Source: an uncultured Actinoplanes sp. (GTDB taxonomy: Bacteria > Actinomycetota > Actinomycetes > Mycobacteriales > Micromonosporaceae). Taken from it: a DNA stretch of 8,951 bases. Position numbers and translations under genes: made by a program. The notes beneath the pieces were generated by a model. That model saw only the letters and a list, made by a program, of their open reading frames with translations. It was not told the origin of the DNA and made no database searches. Shown here piece after piece: positions 7,702 through 8,951 of the stretch. The stretch lies in the NCBI GenBank assembly GCA_934667465.1, contig CAKUMG010000171.1:1-8951 (forward strand). The letters are read 5' to 3'. Every line of letters starts with the position of its first letter. The first letter of the stretch is position 1.

Positions 7702-8394
7702 TCAGCGGTCCGCCATGCCGGCGCGGCGGCGCAGGGAGGCGACGTCGGTGACGACGATGCGGCGGCCCTCGGTGCGGAGCCAGCCGCGGGTGGCGAAGGA
7801 GCCGATCGCCTGGTTGACGCTCTGCCGGGAGCCGCCGGCCATCTCGGCGAGCTGGCTCTGGTTGAGCTCGATGGTGATCATCGGGGCCTGGCTGTCACCC
7901 GCGAGGCGGACCAGGGTCTTGGCGACGCGGCCCGGCAGGTCGAGGAAGACGTGGTCCGCATTTTGCTCGGTGAGCCGGCGGATGAGCCCGCCGACCGAGC
8001 GCATGACCGCGTCGAGGATCCGCGGGTTGGAGTGCACCAGGTCCATGAAGGCCACCCGGGAGAGCGCGAGCGCCTGGCTGTCCTCGATCGCCTCCGCGCT
8101 GGCCGAGCGGGTCGACGCGTCCAGCAGGGACACCTCGCCGAGCACGTCGGGCGGGCGGACCACGGTGAGGACGGCCCGCTCGCCGGTCGGGGCGGTGCGG
8201 AACACCGCGATGGCGCCGCGGCGCAGCACTATCAGGGAGTCGCCGGGATCGTGCTCGACGAACAGGATCTGGCCCTTGCGATAGGTGCGGGGCACGGCAG
8301 CGGCGATGACGCGCTGACGAACGTCGGGCTCGAGCCCGGCGAACATGTCCACACCCGTCAGCGCGTCTCCCGGCTCCGGCAGCCGATGGTCCAC
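7702..8394 (-). CDS. Crp/Fnr family transcriptional regulator
   Basis: A 230-residue DNA-binding regulator. Residues about 14-130 form the cyclic-nucleotide-binding beta-roll, with GDSLIVLRRG (51-60) and the phosphate-binding cassette LGEVSLLDASTRSAS (85-99): Gly86, Glu87, Arg96, Ser97. These are the residues needed to bind cAMP in Crp, so ligand binding is plausible. A dimerisation helix (about 122-148) leads to VFLDLPGRVAKTLVRLA (149-165) and a winged helix-turn-helix at 176-215. The recognition helix reads GGSRQSVNQAIGSF (187-200). Crp and M. tuberculosis Rv3676 have R-E-T-V there. The Glu is Gln here, so the target site may differ from TGTGA-N6-TCACA. There are no iron-sulfur cysteines, so it is not Fnr. 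Start: GTG at 8392-8394, with AAGGA 6 bases upstream. It follows a 33-codon small ORF by 2 bases and shares its promoter. Confidence 0.93.
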   Translation of the reverse strand: MDHRLPEPGDALTGVDMFAGLEPDVRQRVIAAAVPRTYRKGQILFVEHDPGDSLIVLRRGAIAVFRTAPTGERAVLTVVRPPDVLGEVSLLDASTRSASAEAIEDSQALALSRVAFMDLVHSNPRILDAVMRSVGGLIRRLTEQNADHVFLDLPGRVAKTLVRLAGDSQAPMITIELNQSQLAEMAGGSRQSVNQAIGSFATRGWLRTEGRRIVVTDVASLRRRAGMADR

Positions 8395-8396
8395 GG

Positions 8397-8498
8397 TCAG
8401 TCCTTCCCCCGGTCGGGACCAACTGTGAAACCGCCGTCCGTCGCCGGCCCCGGGACGCGAACGATCACTCTTAGCATGGAGAGCGCCATCAACGCCAT
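8397..8498 (-). CDS. 33-residue small ORF upstream of the Crp-family gene
   Basis: ATG at 8498 opens a 33-residue frame: a hydrophobic start MALMALSMLRVIVRV, then a Gly/Pro-rich tail ending DRGKD and TGA. GGAGGT lies 5 bases before the ATG, the best ribosome site of this region. A promoter 28 bases upstream gives a 21-base leader. The stop is 2 bases before the GTG of the regulator, whose own ribosome site lies inside this ORF, so coupled translation is likely. Codons 9 and 10 are CTA and AGA, both rare in such GC-rich genomes. It could be a regulatory leader peptide or a small protein; I do not recognise it. An in-frame extension to 8597 would add 33 Arg-rich residues upstream of the promoter and is unlikely. 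Confidence 0.55.
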   Translation of the reverse strand: MALMALSMLRVIVRVPGPATDGGFTVGPDRGKD

Positions 8499-8503
8499 TT
8501 GAT

Positions 8504-8509
8504 ACCTCC
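8504..8509 (-). promoter_or_regulatory. strong ribosome binding site of the small ORF
   Basis: GGAGGT on the minus strand, 5 bases before the ATG at 8498. It is the main evidence that the 33-codon ORF is translated and not merely leader sequence. Confidence 0.7.
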
Positions 8510-8525
8510 GCCGCGTTCCGGTTCG

Positions 8526-8554
8526 ATCATTTCGCGGATGTCGCAGCCTGTAAA
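8526..8554 (-). promoter_or_regulatory. candidate promoter of the small ORF-regulator operon
   Basis: TTTACA (8549-8554) matches the -35 consensus at five of six positions. AATGAT (8526-8531) matches TATAAT at four of six. Spacing is exactly 17 bases. The predicted start near 8519 leaves about 21 bases of leader, including GGAGGT. Confidence 0.5.
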
Positions 8555-8564
8555 CCCTCCAAAC

Positions 8565-8618
8565 GCGACGCGTAGTCGCCCGCCGGAGGTCGATCACGGA
8601 GTCGTCACCACGCGTCGC
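8565..8618. repeat. 9-bp inverted repeat between divergent promoters
   Basis: GCGACGCGT (8565-8573) and its exact reverse complement ACGCGTCGC (8610-8618) are spaced by 36 bases. They lie between the minus-strand promoter at 8526-8554 and the plus-strand promoter at 8631-8658. They could be paired operator half-sites for coordinate control, or chance in GC-rich DNA. Confidence 0.45.
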
Positions 8619-8630
8619 CCACCGTGTCCG

Positions 8631-8658
8631 TTGTCGTCACCCAGCGTGCCCGGATAAT
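8631..8658 (+). promoter_or_regulatory. candidate promoter giving a leaderless mRNA
   Basis: TTGTCG (8631-8636), 16 bases, then GATAAT (8653-8658), which matches the -10 consensus at five of six positions. The GTG at 8666 begins 7 bases after the -10 box, so transcription and translation would begin at about the same base. This decides the start of the following gene. Confidence 0.55.
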
Positions 8659-8665
8659 CGCGGCC

Positions 8666-8951
8666 GTGCCACACGACGACCTGTTGCGATCCACTTTGCG
8701 CGACCAGTGGCACCTGGTGCCCGGCGCTATCACCGCGCTGCCGGGCGGCACGCTCTCCTGCGGCTGGGACGTGACCGCCGGCGGCGAGCGCTTCATCGTC
8801 CGGCTCACCGACCCCGCCGTGCGCCGCCCGGTCGAGGCGGGGCTGGCCGCGGCCGAGCACCTGCGGGCCGCCGGGGTGCAGGCCGGCGAGCCGGTACGCA
8901 CGCTGGGCGGCGCGCTCACCGCCGCGACCCCGTGCGGCGCCCTGGCCGTGC
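8666..8951 (+). CDS. aminoglycoside phosphotransferase-fold protein, N-terminal part
   Basis: The open frame runs off the window end; 95 residues are visible. It resembles the N-lobe of the APH/choline kinase-like superfamily: a strand GTLSCGWDVTAGGERFIVRLTDP (residues 28-50), then a helix VEAGLAAAEHLRAAGV (56-71), then EPVRTLGGALTA (75-86). The place of the ATP-binding lysine seems to hold Arg in FIVRL, as in several APH-like proteins. Catalytic motifs such as HGDxxxxN would lie beyond the window. Start: GTG at 8666, because a good -10 box ends 7 bases earlier and there is no Shine-Dalgarno. A GTG at 8624 in the same frame would lie upstream of the promoter. It is divergent from the Crp-family operon. 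Proteins of this fold phosphorylate many small molecules, so this is no evidence of antibiotic resistance. Confidence 0.75.
   Translation, partial: MPHDDLLRSTLRDQWHLVPGAITALPGGTLSCGWDVTAGGERFIVRLTDPAVRRPVEAGLAAAEHLRAAGVQAGEPVRTLGGALTAATPCGALAV

Noticed and set aside
6832..8502. Long plus-strand open frame (556 codons)
   Set aside because: Antisense to the flavoprotein and Crp-family genes. It has no ribosome site or recognisable domain, and stays open because stop codons are rare in GC-rich DNA.
8499..8597. 66-residue version of the small ORF before the Crp-family gene
   Set aside because: The added segment is Arg-rich, overlaps the promoter at 8526-8554 and has no ribosome site. The 33-residue version has GGAGGT at proper spacing.
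8594..8919. Minus-strand frames opposite the phosphotransferase-like gene
   Set aside because: The plus strand has a good promoter and a recognisable kinase N-lobe. The minus-strand products have no motif and no ribosome site.

Overview
The window is high-GC actinobacterial chromosome. Very GC-rich third codon positions, GTG starts, TAnnnT-type -10 boxes and the families present fit a Micromonosporaceae- or Pseudonocardiales-like actinomycete. The families are a class II DAHP synthase, a group III phosphofructokinase of the Amycolatopsis PPi type, and a secreted GH18 chitinase with a CBM5/12-like module. The genus cannot be fixed from this sequence. I see no insertion sequence, prophage, CRISPR array or plasmid function. 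The region looks like core metabolism plus one secreted polysaccharide-degrading enzyme.

Layout, left to right. A minus-strand tRNA with anticodon GCG (30-104) lies just downstream of a minus-strand operon of class II DAHP synthase (1151-2557) and L-threonine aldolase (139-1158), which overlap by 8 bases. A strong hairpin (2586-2613) separates this operon from a minus-strand chitinase (2630-4090). The chitinase has its own promoter and a GGAAAGTTTCC palindrome in its 5' UTR. Divergent from it is a plus-strand DUF429 predicted nuclease (4293-4970), which seems to be entered through a leaderless 11-codon ORF (4261-4296). Its stop codon shares a CTAG with the stop of proC (4967-5767, minus). proC is the second gene of an operon led by a phosphofructokinase (5801-6829) that carries the PPi-type residues Asp104 and Lys124.

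Further upstream on the minus strand are a small flavin-binding, pyridoxamine-phosphate-oxidase-like protein (6958-7458) with a possible stress-sigma promoter, and a Crp/Fnr-family regulator (7702-8394). A well-signalled 33-codon small ORF (8397-8498) precedes the regulator by 2 bases. Divergent on the plus strand, and cut by the window end, is an aminoglycoside-phosphotransferase-fold protein (from 8666) with a leaderless promoter.

Functional reading: central metabolism dominates (shikimate entry, threonine/glycine, proline, glycolysis), and each unit is probably regulated separately. The most unusual signals are the small ORF coupled to the Crp-family gene, the leaderless upstream ORF before the DUF429 gene, the PPi signature of the phosphofructokinase, the odd tRNA with a 13-bp inverted copy of its 5' part, and the palindrome in the chitinase leader.
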